Positions 9,144 through 20,723 of a stretch of DNA of 64,000 nt are shown here, in pieces; position 1 is the first letter of the stretch, and every line of letters starts with the position of its first letter. The DNA comes from Pseudomonas sp. sp1636 (GTDB lineage: Bacteria; Pseudomonadota; Gammaproteobacteria; Pseudomonadales; Pseudomonadaceae). The stretch covers positions 1 through 64,000 of the forward strand of contig NZ_JARRAB010000013.1 of the NCBI RefSeq assembly GCF_030376615.1, written 5' to 3'. The position numbers and the translations under genes were made by a program. The notes below the pieces were generated by a model, which had not been told where the DNA came from, did not search any database, and was given only the letters and a program-made list of their open reading frames with translations.

Positions 9144-10154
9144 ATGAACAGCTTCACCCGCCCCCAGCCCTCTTGCGCGATAGCGCTGTGCGACTCTCGC
9201 GGCCACCTCAACCCGCTGGCCATCGGCTGGTCGCCCCGCCCCCAGGTCGACTGCGCGCTACCCGCTCACCTCGGGCGGCGCAAACGCTGGAATCACTGGT
9301 GCATCATTACCCCGCACTGGATGCTCACGCTGACCCAGGCCGATCTCGACTACGTGGGCTACGGCGCCGCCTATTTTCTCGACCTGAGCAGCGGTCAGGC
9401 GGTCGCGCATAGCCAGCTGCGTCTGCTGGCGCGCGGTTGCGGGCTACCGGATCGGCCCGAACAGAGCCATGCGTTCTGCCACCCGCGCCTGCAACTGCGC
9501 GTCATCGAACAGTCGGGGCGCCTGCGTCTGACGATCGCCGCGCCAGACATCGGCGGGCAACCACTGCAGGTTGACCTGGATATCCAGCGACCCGCCCACC
9601 TCGACTCGGTCAATCTGGTCGCCCCGCTCGGCCCGCGGCACTTTCATGCCACCTGTCGGCAAATGGGCCTACCGGCCAGCGGCAGCGTTCAGCTCGGTAA
9701 GCGCACTTACCGCTGCGTAGCCGGACACAGCTTCGCCGCCATGGACTTTGGCCGAGGCGTCTGGCCGCTGCACAGTCACTGGACCCGCGCCGCCTTTGCC
9801 GCGCCAGGCGGTATTGCCGGCAATTTCGGCGCTGGCTGGACCGATCACAGCCAGCTATCGGAAAACGCCCTGTGGTTCGGCGGCGAACTGCAGCACCTGG
9901 AGAACCCGGTGCTGATCCAGCAGAGCTCGCACAGCCCGCTCGCCCCGTGGCGCCTGACCAGCGTCGACGAGGGTGTCGACCTGACCTTCAGCCCGCAGCA
10001 GTTGCATCAAGCCTGCCCACGCTTCGGCCCCATCTACGCCGATACCCGCCAGTGGCTTGGTCATTTTAACGGCATACTGCGAGGCCCTAACGGGGCATGT
10101 GTACCGGTACAGCGAGCGCTGGGCTGGCTGGGTGCGACCCATGCGCGCTGGTAA
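9144..10154 (+). CDS. DUF2804 domain protein
   Basis: 336 residues with no signal peptide. Hallmarks of DUF2804 are visible: an early 'GHLNPLAIGWSPRP' segment, 'RRKRWNHWCIITPHWMLTLTQADLDYVGY', 'AMDFGRGVWPLHSHWTRAAF' and a beta-rich C-terminal half with 'ALWFGGELQHL'. An in-frame stop lies two codons before the ATG, which fixes the start region. The family has no established biochemical role. It is flanked downstream by a repeat-element copy and then fumC. Confidence 0.75.
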   Translation: MNSFTRPQPSCAIALCDSRGHLNPLAIGWSPRPQVDCALPAHLGRRKRWNHWCIITPHWMLTLTQADLDYVGYGAAYFLDLSSGQAVAHSQLRLLARGCGLPDRPEQSHAFCHPRLQLRVIEQSGRLRLTIAAPDIGGQPLQVDLDIQRPAHLDSVNLVAPLGPRHFHATCRQMGLPASGSVQLGKRTYRCVAGHSFAAMDFGRGVWPLHSHWTRAAFAAPGGIAGNFGAGWTDHSQLSENALWFGGELQHLENPVLIQQSSHSPLAPWRLTSVDEGVDLTFSPQQLHQACPRFGPIYADTRQWLGHFNGILRGPNGACVPVQRALGWLGATHARW

Positions 10155-10164
10155 ACCTGCCGAA

Positions 10165-10270
10165 CTCAGCGGTTGTGAAGAAATCGAAGGCCGTCGCGAG
10201 CCCCCCCGCCGGCGAGCGCAACGCCGTTGCAGCCGCTGGTTGACGAGCTTTTTCACAGCCTCTCAGGGCT
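10165..10270. repeat. Dispersed inverted-repeat element, copy 2 (short variant)
   Basis: Left end CTCAGCGGTTGTGAAGAAATCG (about 10165) faces right end GAGCTTTTTCACAGCCTCTCAG (to about 10265) as an imperfect inverted repeat. The interior shares a TCGCGAG ... CGCAACGC-GCAGC core with the right half of the copy at 4402-4572. No coding capacity is visible. Confidence 0.4.
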
Positions 10271-10364
10271 GCCAGCCGCGCACAGGCACGCCCGACAGTC
10301 TGTTAGGGAACCTGCGAGCGGTTGCAACAGCCTAAACTTGCTGAACCGCCTTCCGGAGAATTCC

Positions 10365-11751
<1,387 letters not shown>

Positions 11752-11759
<8 letters not shown>

Positions 11760-12372
11760 TGAAGTTAAAAGCGGCGCCACCCCACTGGAGGGCGACGGCA
11801 AGCGCATCCTGATGATCCTCGGCACGCCGAAAAGCGCCAGCCTGTGCCACGCCTTGGGCGAAGCCTATGCCCAGGGCGCGCGCAGCAAAGGCCATGTGGT
11901 GCGCCAACTGAAACTGGGGGAAATGAGCTACGACCCGGTACTGCGCGACGGCTATGAGCAGAGCCAGACTCTGGAACCGGACTTGCTCGAAGCACAACGG
12001 CAGATTCATTGGGCCGAGCACCTGGTGTTCGTCTATCCGGTCTGGTGGGGCGGCATACCGGCGCTGCTCAAGGGCTTTTTCGACCGCACCTTTCTACCCG
12101 GTTTCGCCTTCAAATATCGCAACCGTTCACAGCTGTGGGACAAGCTGCTCAGTGGCCGCACCGCCGACCTGTTGGTGACCATGGACACACCGCCCTGGTA
12201 CTTTCGCTGGATCTATGGCGCACCGGCGCATCGGCAGATGACCCGCACCATCCTCGGTTTCAGCGGCATCAAAACCCGTCGCCTGAGCGAGTTCGCCCCG
12301 GTACGCCCCTCTTCCGAGGAACAACGGCAGAACTGGCTACGCCGTGCCGAAACACTCGGCAGTCGCGCCTGA
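11752..12372 (+). CDS. NAD(P)H-dependent flavin oxidoreductase, flavodoxin-like fold
   Basis: 206 residues from the ATG at 11752, overlapping the fumC stop by 8 bp. After about 15 residues the flavodoxin-like fold begins with '[27 protein letters not shown]', then '[31 protein letters not shown]', typical of the NQO/WrbA-related quinone reductase family that binds FMN or FAD. Translational coupling to fumC suggests co-expression, but the substrate is unknown. It ends about 200 bp before a convergent EamA gene, with a single repeat-element end in between. Confidence 0.85.
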
Positions 12373-12390
12373 GGATACGGCGTTAAACAC

Positions 12391-12430
12391 AGGCTCGGCT
12401 GCCTCGCCTACGTTTTTCAACGGCCTGCTA
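12391..12430. repeat. Dispersed repeat element, single end (copy 3)
   Basis: Read in reverse, 12430-12402 gives CTAGCAGGCCGTTGAAAAA then CGTAGGCGAGG, matching the left end of the copy at 4402 almost base for base. No facing partner end is evident, so this is a fragment or solo end. The remainder to 12570 shows no gene. Confidence 0.45.
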
Positions 12431-12570
12431 GGCGCACGCAGAACTATGCGCCATGCCGCAAGACCCGCCCCGCCGCGACCCACCAAGGCGGTGTCCCGGC
12501 CGAGGCTGTGCTGGGTTACGCTCGATACCGGTAGCGCATTCAGACTACTCGCATGCGCCGCTAAACCAGC

Positions 12571-13533
12571 CTACAGTTGCGCCGCGATACGCAACCGGCG
12601 GGCACGCAGGCTGGCCATCAAGGACGGGGCGAGGGCCGTCAGTGCCGAGCCCAGCACCACCAGTGCCGCGCCGCCGTAGGCAAGCCCATTGATCTGCTCG
12701 GGCAGCACATGATCCGGCCACCAGCTCGCCGCCAGCGCTACCGAGCCAAAGGTTACCAAGGGCGTGACCGCCAGGGTCGCACTGACCCGTGAGGCCTCCC
12801 AGTGCGCCAGCGCCTCGGCGAACGCACCATAGGCCACCAAGGTGTTCAGGCAACAGGCAAACAGCAGCCACCCCTGCAGCGAGCTCAACTCCAAGACCTG
12901 CAGTGGCTGCGCCCAGGGGGTCAACAACAGGGCACAGGCCAGGTAGATCACCATCATCACTTGCAACGAATTCCACACCGTCAGCAACTGCTTCTGCGCC
13001 AAGCCATAAAACGCCCAGACGAAGGCCGCCAGCAGCACGATCAAGATTCCGGCGGTGTAATCGGTCAACGAAGTCAGTAACTCGCCCAAACGCTGATTGA
13101 AAAACAACGCAAAACCGAGCAACAGCACGGCCAGGCCAGTGCCCTGGCCGAGACTGAAACATTCGCGGAAGATGAACAGGCTACTGATCAGCAGCAAGAT
13201 GGGCGCGACCTGGATCACCAGTTGCGTGGTGCCGGGGCTGAGCAGGTTCAGGCCGATCAGATAGAGCACATAATTGGCACTTAACCCGGCAATCGCCAAG
13301 GCGAGCAGCCAGGCGCCCTTGCGGCCCAGCGGACGAAAACGCGGCAAGCCCTGAGAGGCGGCCAAATACGCCAGCAGAATCGACCCGGATACCAGCAGTC
13401 GATACCAGGTGACCGTAACCGGATCCATCACCTGCAGCACTTCTTTGAGCTTGATCGGCAACACCCCCCAGAGCAATGCAGTGAGCAACGCCAGGAACAT
13501 GCCGTAGAGCCAACGGCCGGAAGAGATGTGCAT
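12571..13533 (-). CDS. EamA/DMT-superfamily inner-membrane transporter (RarD-like)
   Basis: 320 residues with about ten hydrophobic helices arranged as two EamA repeats. It starts 'MFLALLTALLWGVLPIKLKEVLQVMDPVTVTWYRLLVSG', close to RarD-like members, with the second repeat beginning around 'GILIVLLAAFVWAFYGLAQK'. A basic C-terminal tail follows. The family exports metabolites or drugs across the inner membrane; the substrate cannot be predicted. It is monocistronic and faces the flavodoxin-fold gene. Confidence 0.85.
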   Translation of the reverse strand: MHISSGRWLYGMFLALLTALLWGVLPIKLKEVLQVMDPVTVTWYRLLVSGSILLAYLAASQGLPRFRPLGRKGAWLLALAIAGLSANYVLYLIGLNLLSPGTTQLVIQVAPILLLISSLFIFRECFSLGQGTGLAVLLLGFALFFNQRLGELLTSLTDYTAGILIVLLAAFVWAFYGLAQKQLLTVWNSLQVMMVIYLACALLLTPWAQPLQVLELSSLQGWLLFACCLNTLVAYGAFAEALAHWEASRVSATLAVTPLVTFGSVALAASWWPDHVLPEQINGLAYGGAALVVLGSALTALAPSLMASLRARRLRIAAQL

Positions 13534-13797
13534 GACTGCCTCGAATGCAAGTTGACGTCGAATCCGCTAGTTTATGCCGCCACCCGCTACCGGCACAGTT
13601 ACAGTTAAGCCGGGTTGTGCACGGCAACTGTGCCGCTCAAAAGCCACGCATCGCCACAATATTGACGACGACAGGTATAAGCCATCGACGATCCATGCCG
13701 CATAAGTCAAAAAACCGACCACTGGTCGTCAAACCAAACGACTTCATCTGCGCGGATTAAACTCAAATCATTCGGCTCAGTGCATGAGGTTCTCGCC

Positions 13798-14007
13798 ATG
13801 TTCGGTCAACGCACCATTGATCCCAGCCCCGGCACGCATTACCGCAGCGAGCGGGTCAGCGCGGTCAACGGGCAATATTTTTTCTCCACCCGCGAAGGCA
13901 CCCTTGAGGGCCCCTACTTCACTCGCGTCGACGCAGAGCGGGAGATCGGCCTCTATGTCAATCGCATGCTAATCGCCAATGGGCTGTATGCGCGAACCGA
14001 GAGTTAG
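13798..14007 (+). CDS. DUF6316 small protein
   Basis: 69 residues. The ATG at 13798 is chosen over one six codons earlier because GAGGT lies at proper spacing before it. The product 'SERVSAVNGQYFFSTREGTLEGPYF' followed by a helical 'DAEREIGLYVNRML' matches a small conserved Pseudomonas family (DUF6316) of unknown function. It is directly followed by a strong bidirectional terminator. Confidence 0.7.
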   Translation: MFGQRTIDPSPGTHYRSERVSAVNGQYFFSTREGTLEGPYFTRVDAEREIGLYVNRMLIANGLYARTES

Positions 14008-14026
14008 CGCAGCAATAGCCGGACAA

Positions 14027-14068
14027 GAAAAAACCCGCGCGGCTGTTCCCTGCCGCGCGGGTTTTTCT
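14027..14068. terminator. Bidirectional intrinsic terminator
   Basis: A GC-rich stem, CCCGCGCGGC / GCCGCGCGGG, with a short loop is flanked by A6 on the left and T5 on the right. It can therefore stop both the rightward DUF6316 transcript and the leftward cysS transcript. Confidence 0.85.
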
Positions 14069-14083
14069 TTGTGACTCAGCGCC

Positions 14084-15466
14084 TTACTCGGCCAGGCGCC
14101 AGGTGGTGCCGCCCTTGCCGTCTTCCAGTACCACGCCCATGGCACTGAGTTGGTCGCGGATGCGGTCGGACTCGCCCCAGTTCTTCTCGGTGCGGGCTTG
14201 CAGGCGTGCGGCGATCAGGGTTTCAACCTCGGCGGCATCGACCTTGCCTGTGGCGCCGGCCTGGAGGAAAGCTTCCGGTTGCAGTTGCAGCACGCCGAGC
14301 ACCCCGGCCAACTCCTTCAAGCGTGCACCCAGACCTGCAGCGGCTTGTGCGTCGGTTTCGCGCAGGCGATTGATTTCACGGGCCAGCTCGAACAGCACGG
14401 CGCAAGCTTCCGGCGAGTTGAAGTCGTCGTCCATGGCCGCGCCGAAGCGTTCGGCAAAGACGGCCCCGCCGGCCGCCGGTACGTCCGGCAGCCCCTTGAG
14501 CGCATTGTAGAAACGCTCCAGCGCGCCTTTGGCTTCCTTAAGGCTGTCTTCCGAGTAGTTGATCGGGCTGCGGTAGTGGCTGGACACCAGCAGATAACGC
14601 ACCACTTCGGGGTGGTATTTTTCCAGCACCTCGCGGATGGTGAAAAAGTTGCCCAGGGACTTGGACATCTTCTCGCCGTCTACCCGTACCGCACCGGCGT
14701 GCATCCAGGCGTTGGCGTAGAGCTTGCCGGTGGCCGCTTCACTCTGGGCGATTTCGTTCTCGTGGTGCGGGAACACCAGATCCGGGCCGCCGCCGTGGAT
14801 GTCGAAGGTTTCGCCCAGGCAGCAGGTGGACATCACCGAGCACTCGATATGCCAGCCTGGCCGCCCTGCGCCCCAGGGCGATGGCCAGCTCGGCTCACCG
14901 GGTTTGACGCCCTTCCACAGCACGAAATCCAGCGGATCCTGCTTGGCCTCGTCGACTTCGATGCGTGCGCCGATCTTCAAATCCTCGATCTTCTTGCGCG
15001 ACAGTTTGCCGTAGCCGACGAACTTGCCGACGCGGTAATACACGTCGCCATTGCCCGGTGCATAGGCGAAGCCCTTGTCGATCAGGGTCTGGATCATCTG
15101 GTGCATGCCGGCAATATGCTCGGTGGCACGCGGTTCCTGATCCGGGCGCAGCACGCTCAGGCGCGTCTCGTCTTCGTGCATGGCGGCGATCATGCGCTCG
15201 ACCAGAGCCGCGAAGGGTTCGCCGTTATCGTTGGCACGCTTGATGATCTTGTCGTCGATGTCGGTGATATTGCGCACATAAGTCACCTCATAGCCGCGCT
15301 GCCGCAGCCAGCGGGTGACCACGTCGAACGCCACCATCACCCGCGCATGACCGATATGGCAGAAGTCGTAAACCGTCATACCGCACACGTACAGACGCAC
15401 CTGGTTGTCCAGCAGCGGCTTGAACACGTCTTTGCTTTTGGTCAGCGTGTTGTAGATCGAGAGCAT
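14084..15466 (-). CDS. cysS: Cysteinyl-tRNA synthetase
   Basis: 460 residues from the ATG at 15466, preceded by AAGGAAT; the frame extends 7 codons further without support. A class I synthetase that charges tRNA-Cys. HIGH motif in '[10 protein letters not shown]' (about 38-41), zinc ligands including '[10 protein letters not shown]' and '[11 protein letters not shown]', and KMSKS in '[11 protein letters not shown]'. The C-terminal anticodon-binding helices end in 'GGTTWRLAE'. Length equals the usual 460 residues. It lies 71 bp downstream of glnS on the same strand and ends at the terminator at 14027-14068. Confidence 0.97.
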   Translation of the reverse strand: MLSIYNTLTKSKDVFKPLLDNQVRLYVCGMTVYDFCHIGHARVMVAFDVVTRWLRQRGYEVTYVRNITDIDDKIIKRANDNGEPFAALVERMIAAMHEDETRLSVLRPDQEPRATEHIAGMHQMIQTLIDKGFAYAPGNGDVYYRVGKFVGYGKLSRKKIEDLKIGARIEVDEAKQDPLDFVLWKGVKPGEPSWPSPWGAGRPGWHIECSVMSTCCLGETFDIHGGGPDLVFPHHENEIAQSEAATGKLYANAWMHAGAVRVDGEKMSKSLGNFFTIREVLEKYHPEVVRYLLVSSHYRSPINYSEDSLKEAKGALERFYNALKGLPDVPAAGGAVFAERFGAAMDDDFNSPEACAVLFELAREINRLRETDAQAAAGLGARLKELAGVLGVLQLQPEAFLQAGATGKVDAAEVETLIAARLQARTEKNWGESDRIRDQLSAMGVVLEDGKGGTTWRLAE

Positions 15467-15537
15467 CGGGATTCCTTGGAAAACCACGGGCCAGCGCAGT
15501 GGCCCGGTTTAGTACGACAAATCCAACGCCCTGGGCA

Positions 15538-17202
15538 TCAGGCCCAGGAGTCGCGCAGGGTCACGGTACGGTTGAACACCGGCGCACCCGGTTTGCTGTC
15601 CTTGCTGTCGGCGCAGAAGTAACCTTCGCGCTCGAACTGGAAGCGCTCTTCCGGTGCCGCCTGAGCCAGCGACGGTTCGGCGCGACAGCCGGTGAGCACC
15701 ACCAGCGACTCGGGGTTGATGTTGTCGAGGAAGCTGCTGCCCTCCTCGGCTTTTTCCGGATTGGCGGAACGGAACAGCCGATCGTACAGGCGCACTTCGC
15801 ACTCGACGCTCTCGGCAGCCGGCACCCAGTGGATCACGCCTTTGACCTTACGCCCTTCGGGGTTCTTGCCCAGGGTGTTTTCATCGTAGCTGCAGCGCAG
15901 TTCGACGACATTGCCCTCGGCATCCTTGATCGCCTCATCGGCGCGGATCACGTAACTGCCCCGCAGACGGGCTTCGCCGCCAGGAATCAGGCGCTTGAAG
16001 CCGGCCGGCGGCACTTCCTCGAAGTCGCCGGCGTCGATGTAGATCTCGCGGGCAAACGGCAGCTGACGCACGCCCATGTCCAACTTGGGGTGACGCGCCA
16101 GCTCGAGGTGCTCGACCTGGCCTTCCGGGTAATTGGTGATCACCACCTTCAGCGGTCGCAACACGCACATGGCGCGCGAAGCGGAGGCATCGAGGTCTTC
16201 GCGAATGGCGAATTCGAGCATGCCGATGTCCACCAGACCGCCGGCGCGGTTGACCCCGATCATGTCGCAGAAGGTGCGGATCGAACCCGGGGTGTAGCCG
16301 CGACGACGATAGCCGCTGAGGGTCGACATGCGCGGATCGTCCCAACCCTGCACATGGCCTTCGTCGACCAACTGCTTGAGCCGACGCTTGCTGGTGATGG
16401 TGTAGTTCAGATTGAGCCGGGCGAACTCGTACTGGCGCGGCTTGGCCGGCACCGGCAGGTTGTCGAGGAACCATTCATACAGCGGGCGGTGATCTTCGAA
16501 CTCCAGGGTGCAGATCGAGTGGGTGATGCCTTCGATGGCGTCCGATTGGCCATGAGTGAAGTCATAGCTGGGGTAGATGCACCATTGGTCGCCGGTCTGG
16601 TGGTGATGGGCGTGCCGGATGCGGTAGAGGATCGGGTCGCGCAGGTTCATGTTCGGCGAAGCCATGTCGATCTTGGCGCGCAGGGCACGGGCGCCATCGG
16701 GGAACTCGCCGGCCTTCATGCGCGCGAACAGGTCGAGGTTCTCGGCGACCGGGCGCTCGCGATAGGGGCTGTTCTTGCCCGCTTCGGTCAGGTTGCCGCG
16801 GTACTGGCGCGCTTCATCCGGCGACAGGTCGCAGACATAGGCCTTACCGGCCTTGATCAGTTCGACGGCCCAGCCATGCAACTGATCGAAGTAATTGGAC
16901 GCGTAACGCTCCTCGCCCGCCCACTGGAAGCCCAGCCACTGCACGTCGCTCTTGATCGCGTCGATGTATTCCTGGTCTTCCTTGGCCGGGTTGGTATCGT
17001 CGAAGCGCAGGTTACACTCGCCGCCAAACTCCTTGGCCAGACCGAAGTTCAGGCAGATCGACTTGGCATGGCCGATATGCAGGTAGCCGTTGGGCTCCGG
17101 CGGAAAACGGGTGATGATCTTCGCGTGCTTACCGCTGTCCAGGTCGGCCTGGACGATGGGACGCAGAAAGTTCGTAGCGGCGGCAGTCTCTGGCTTACTC
17201 AT
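15538..17202 (-). CDS. glnS: Glutaminyl-tRNA synthetase
   Basis: 554 residues from the ATG at 17202, which has AAGGA upstream; an ATG five codons earlier lacks a ribosome-binding site. HIGH motif in '[16 protein letters not shown]', characteristic '[14 protein letters not shown]', '[30 protein letters not shown]' and the KMSKS-equivalent 'TSKRRL'. The C-terminal two beta-barrels read the anticodon. The length is identical to E. coli GlnS. An essential cytosolic enzyme charging tRNA-Gln; divergent from ppiB. Confidence 0.97.
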   Translation of the reverse strand: MSKPETAAATNFLRPIVQADLDSGKHAKIITRFPPEPNGYLHIGHAKSICLNFGLAKEFGGECNLRFDDTNPAKEDQEYIDAIKSDVQWLGFQWAGEERYASNYFDQLHGWAVELIKAGKAYVCDLSPDEARQYRGNLTEAGKNSPYRERPVAENLDLFARMKAGEFPDGARALRAKIDMASPNMNLRDPILYRIRHAHHHQTGDQWCIYPSYDFTHGQSDAIEGITHSICTLEFEDHRPLYEWFLDNLPVPAKPRQYEFARLNLNYTITSKRRLKQLVDEGHVQGWDDPRMSTLSGYRRRGYTPGSIRTFCDMIGVNRAGGLVDIGMLEFAIREDLDASASRAMCVLRPLKVVITNYPEGQVEHLELARHPKLDMGVRQLPFAREIYIDAGDFEEVPPAGFKRLIPGGEARLRGSYVIRADEAIKDAEGNVVELRCSYDENTLGKNPEGRKVKGVIHWVPAAESVECEVRLYDRLFRSANPEKAEEGSSFLDNINPESLVVLTGCRAEPSLAQAAPEERFQFEREGYFCADSKDSKPGAPVFNRTVTLRDSWA

Positions 17203-17324
17203 GGGGTCCTTGATCATGCTGGTGCGCGGCGCGGGGTAGGCCGGCTAAAACAAAGCGCTTATCATAGCCGAAGCGGTCAATCCCCTGACAGACCTTCGAC
17301 TTTCTCGACAGAGCGATTATTTCA

Positions 17325-17819
17325 ATGATCAAGCTGCACACCAACCACGGCGTCATCACCCTCAACCTGTTCGAAGACAAAGCCCCGGAAACCGTGGCCA
17401 ACTTCAAGGCATACGTGAAAGACGGTCATTACGACAACACCATCTTCCACCGCGTGATCAGCAATTTCATGATCCAGGGCGGCGGTTTCGAGCCGGGCAT
17501 GAAGCAGAAAGCCACCCGCGCGACCATCAAGAACGAAGCCAACAATGGCCTGGCCAACAAGATCGGCACCGTGGCCATGGCCCGCACCATGGAGCCGCAT
17601 TCGGCTTCCGCGCAGTTCTTCATCAACGTCGCCGACAACAGCTTCCTCAACCACAGCGCACCGACCGTGCAGGGCTGGGGCTATGCGGTATTCGGTGAAG
17701 TGGTCGAAGGCATGGACGTGGTCGAGAAGATCAAGGGCGTTGCCACCACCATGAAATCCGGCCACCAGGACGTGCCGGTCGATGACGTCATCATCGAGAA
17801 GGCCGAGATCGTCGAGTGA
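17325..17819 (+). CDS. ppiB: Peptidyl-prolyl cis-trans isomerase B (cyclophilin)
   Basis: 164 residues with no signal peptide, the cytoplasmic cyclophilin form. Cyclophilin core motifs are present: '[14 protein letters not shown]' (about 42-55, catalytic Arg in FHR), '[13 protein letters not shown]' and '[18 protein letters not shown]'. It catalyses proline isomerisation in protein folding. The stop codon overlaps the GTG start of lpxH (GTGA), so the two genes are co-translated, the usual Pseudomonas arrangement. Confidence 0.95.
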   Translation: MIKLHTNHGVITLNLFEDKAPETVANFKAYVKDGHYDNTIFHRVISNFMIQGGGFEPGMKQKATRATIKNEANNGLANKIGTVAMARTMEPHSASAQFFINVADNSFLNHSAPTVQGWGYAVFGEVVEGMDVVEKIKGVATTMKSGHQDVPVDDVIIEKAEIVE

Positions 17820-18544
17820 TCCTGCTGATCTCCGACCTGCATCTTGAACAGGAGCGCCCGGACATCAGCCGGGCGTTTCTGCATTTTCTGGAGAGCCGTG
17901 CAAGCGCCGCCGAGGCGCTGTATATCCTCGGCGACTTCTTCGAGGTGTGGATCGGCGACGACGCCATCAGCCCCTTCCAGCGCAGCATTGCCCAAGCCCT
18001 GCGCCAGTTGAGCGACAGTGGCACGCGCATCTACCTGATGCACGGCAATCGCGACTTCATGCTTGGCCAGACCTTTTGCCGCGAAGCCGGCTGCACCCTG
18101 CTGCGCGACCCCAGCCTGGTCGAACTCGGCGGCGAGAGAGTCCTGCTGATGCACGGCGACAGCCTGTGCACCCAGGATCAGGCTTACATGCGCCTGCGCC
18201 GCTGGTTGCGCAACCCGCTGTCGCTGTTGATCTTGCGCAACCTGCCGCTGGCCACCCGCCGCAAGCTGGCGCGCAAACTGCGCAATGAAAGCCGCGCGCA
18301 GACCCGCAGGAAAGCCAGCGATATCGTCGATGTCACCCCGACAGAAGTGCCACGCATCATGGCCGCCCATGGCGTACGCACGCTGATTCACGGGCACACC
18401 CACCGCCCCGCGGTACACCAGTTGGAGGTGGCCGGCCAGCCCGCTCGACGGATTGTACTGGGTGACTGGGACAGCCAGGGCTGGGTCTTGCAGGTCGACG
18501 GGCAGGGTTTTCAGCAGGCCGCATTCGCCCTGACCGAGCGATAA
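17816..18544 (+). CDS. lpxH: UDP-2,3-diacylglucosamine diphosphatase
   Basis: 242 residues from a GTG that overlaps the ppiB stop. A calcineurin-like metallophosphoesterase with motifs '[10 protein letters not shown]' (about 5-9), '[11 protein letters not shown]', 'HGNRDFMLG', 'MHGDSLCT' and 'IHGHTHRPA'. These supply the di-Mn ligands of LpxH. It hydrolyses UDP-2,3-diacylglucosamine to lipid X and UMP in lipid A synthesis at the inner-membrane surface. The length matches the family (about 240). Confidence 0.95.
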   Translation: MILLISDLHLEQERPDISRAFLHFLESRASAAEALYILGDFFEVWIGDDAISPFQRSIAQALRQLSDSGTRIYLMHGNRDFMLGQTFCREAGCTLLRDPSLVELGGERVLLMHGDSLCTQDQAYMRLRRWLRNPLSLLILRNLPLATRRKLARKLRNESRAQTRRKASDIVDVTPTEVPRIMAAHGVRTLIHGHTHRPAVHQLEVAGQPARRIVLGDWDSQGWVLQVDGQGFQQAAFALTER

Positions 18545-18632
18545 GGCCTGCTGCCCCCTGGCAGCTTGTCAGCGGTGCGCAGGGCGCACCCGCCTGATTC
18601 GCATACGCGCGAGCAAATGCGCGAGCAACGGC

Positions 18633-19625
18633 TTAGCCGCCGCTGGCATTCATAAATCGCAGCACTTTGACTTCGCCATCGGCGCTGAATTCGTGGCGCC
18701 AGGGTTTGCCCTGCAAGGCTGTTTGCACGGCGTCGATGATCGGCTGGTTGTCCAGCGGGTAGCGGCGCACCAGGGCGCGCAGGTCGATGGAGTTTTCATG
18801 GCCCAGGCACAAGAGCAGGCGCCCTTCGACGGTCAGACGCACGCGGTTGCAGGTGCCGCAGAAATTGTGCGAATTGGGTGAGATAAAGCCGATACGGGTG
18901 TCGGCGTGATCCTTCAGGCGGATATAGCGCGCCGGGCCGCCGCTGTGTTCGGCGCTGTCGAGGATGGCGTGCCGGCTGGTAATCAGCGTGCGCACCTCAT
19001 CGCTGGAACAGTACGACTCTCCGCGCGAACGACCGACATCGCCCAGGGGCATTTCCTCGATGAAACTGATGTCGAGCTGCTTGGCAATGGCATAGTCGAC
19101 CAGGTCGAGCACTTCGTCGAAGTTGCGCCCTTTCATGATTACCGCGTTGAGCTTGATTCGCTCGAAGCCGGCATCGCGCGCCGCCTCGATGCCGTCCAGC
19201 ACCTGGCGCAGGCTGCCGGTACGGGTGATGCCGCGAAACTTGCCAGAATCCAGGCTATCGAGGCTGATGTTCAGGCGTTTGACCCCGGCCTCGGCCAGCG
19301 GCCTGGCCAACTTGCCCAGCTGCGAGCCATTGCTGGTCATCACCAGTTCACGCAGGCCGGGCAAGGCGGCGATGCGCTGGCAAAGATCGACGATGCCGCT
19401 GCGCACCAGGGGTTCGCCGCCGGTCAGGCGAATTTTCTTCACCCCCAGGCCGACGAACAACGCCGCCAATCGGTACAGTTCCTCAAGTCCGAGCACCTGC
19501 TGGCGCGGCAGGAAGGTCATGTCTTCGGCCATGCAGTAAACACAGCGGAAATCACACCTGTCGGTGACCGACATGCGCAGATAATCGATAGTGCGACCGA
19601 AGCCATCCTGCAATTGTGTGTCCAT
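18633..19625 (-). CDS. moaA: GTP 3',8-cyclase, molybdenum cofactor synthesis (MoaA1)
   Basis: 330 residues from the ATG at 19625, which has GGGAG upstream. A radical-SAM enzyme: '[15 protein letters not shown]' holds CX3CX2C (about 24-31). The C-terminal second cluster motif reads '[20 protein letters not shown]', and the protein ends in the conserved Gly-Gly. It converts GTP to 3',8-cyclo-GTP, the first step toward molybdopterin, needed for nitrate reductase. As the last gene of the nar operon (42 bp after ppiC), it matches the nar-linked moaA1 of P. aeruginosa. Confidence 0.95.
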   Translation of the reverse strand: MDTQLQDGFGRTIDYLRMSVTDRCDFRCVYCMAEDMTFLPRQQVLGLEELYRLAALFVGLGVKKIRLTGGEPLVRSGIVDLCQRIAALPGLRELVMTSNGSQLGKLARPLAEAGVKRLNISLDSLDSGKFRGITRTGSLRQVLDGIEAARDAGFERIKLNAVIMKGRNFDEVLDLVDYAIAKQLDISFIEEMPLGDVGRSRGESYCSSDEVRTLITSRHAILDSAEHSGGPARYIRLKDHADTRIGFISPNSHNFCGTCNRVRLTVEGRLLLCLGHENSIDLRALVRRYPLDNQPIIDAVQTALQGKPWRHEFSADGEVKVLRFMNASGG

Positions 19626-19667
19626 CGTGCTCCCGTGAAGCGTACAGCTTGAGGCGTGCAACTGTGT

Positions 19668-20639
19668 CTATTGCAACAGCGGCGAATCGGCACCTTGTAA
19701 CTGAATGCCGACGATATTCGCCGCGCCAATCAGGGTTTGCAGGTACTGAGCCACGGCCTTCTGCCAGACGCCCTGTTGCAATAGCGCGCGGATAGAATCG
19801 GCGACCACTTCGTAGGGCAATTCCTTACCCTCAATGCGCTGATCGACGCTGACCACATGCCAGCCGTAGCGGCTCTCAATCGGTTGATTAGCCAACCCGG
19901 CAGGCAGTTTGAACAGTTGCCGTTCGAACTCGGGCACGGTCTGGCCTTTGCTCAGTTGCCCCAAAGCTCCAGCCTGCGTCTTGGACGGACAGGCCGAGTG
20001 GGCCAGGGCCAAGTCGGCAAAGCGTCCTCCATCCACCTGCAACAGCGCCAGCAATTGCTCGGCCTTTTCGCGAACCAGGCTGCGGCCCTCGATATCGTCC
20101 GGAGCGCACTCGAGCAGGATATGCCGCGCCGCCAGCAAGGGGGCAGTGACGTAGCGCGCCTGATTGCTCTGGTAATAACGCTGACAGCTTTCCTCGTCGC
20201 ACTCCGGCAGTGCCACTTCCAGCGCGATCAGCTGGCGAGTAGCCGCCTCCTCCACGCTTTCGCCGGCTTCGGCCTGCACCGACAAACCCAGTTCGACGAT
20301 GCGCTGTTGCAATAACTCGCGAATCACCAACGCCTGAGCAGCTAGAAATACCGCTTCTTCGCGGCTGCTCGCCGGGTGGTACTGCAGCTCCTGGGCCATG
20401 GCGTCAGGGGCGACAAGCACGCCGTTGACCGTGATCCGCGGCCACTCCTGCTCGCTGCTGGCGATCAGCGTGGGGGCTGATTCGGTTTCCTCGGCGGGCG
20501 CCTCCGACTCATCGGCCGTCGAGTGCGATTCGGGCGTTACTTCTTGCACCCCTGGGGCATCGACCGGCATATCGACTGGCGGCTTTTGTCCGCCGCAACC
20601 GCCCTGCCCTGCATTTCCACCACCACATCCACATCCCAT
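19668..20639 (-). CDS. Parvulin-type (PpiC) peptidyl-prolyl isomerase of the nar operon
   Basis: 323 residues from the ATG at 20639, which has GAGGAA at good spacing; the longer frame adds 11 residues. The N-terminus is strikingly MGCGCGGGNAGQGGCGG, followed by an acidic Ser/Glu/Pro linker (to about 75), then SurA/NifM-like helices. A parvulin domain follows (about 185-280: 'AARHILLECAPDD', 'FADLALAHSACPSK', 'GALGQLSKGQTVPEFE', 'YGWHVVSVDQRIEG'). There is no classical signal peptide. Such a gene sits between narI and moaA1 in P. aeruginosa; assisting nitrate reductase maturation is the usual inference and is unproven here. Confidence 0.85.
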   Translation of the reverse strand: MGCGCGGGNAGQGGCGGQKPPVDMPVDAPGVQEVTPESHSTADESEAPAEETESAPTLIASSEQEWPRITVNGVLVAPDAMAQELQYHPASSREEAVFLAAQALVIRELLQQRIVELGLSVQAEAGESVEEAATRQLIALEVALPECDEESCQRYYQSNQARYVTAPLLAARHILLECAPDDIEGRSLVREKAEQLLALLQVDGGRFADLALAHSACPSKTQAGALGQLSKGQTVPEFERQLFKLPAGLANQPIESRYGWHVVSVDQRIEGKELPYEVVADSIRALLQQGVWQKAVAQYLQTLIGAANIVGIQLQGADSPLLQ

Positions 20640-20684
20640 GACAATTTCCTCGTTATCGCTTAAATCATTCACTTAAACGCCTGG

Positions 20685-20712
20685 CATGGGGTGGGCCGCA
20701 GCCCACCCCATG
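20685..20712 (-). other. Perfect 12-bp hairpin inside the nar operon
   Basis: CATGGGGTGGGC / GCCCACCCCATG with a four-base loop lies between narI and the ppiC gene. No U-run follows in the leftward direction. It is therefore better seen as a 3'-end stabiliser or partial attenuator that could set narGHJI levels above ppiC-moaA than as a true terminator. Confidence 0.6.
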
Positions 20713-20723
20713 TCATTGGCGTG

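Noticed and set aside
13545..13760. Rightward 71-codon frame before the DUF6316 gene
   Set aside because: No ribosome-binding site, atypical codon use and no recognisable product; treated as intergenic.
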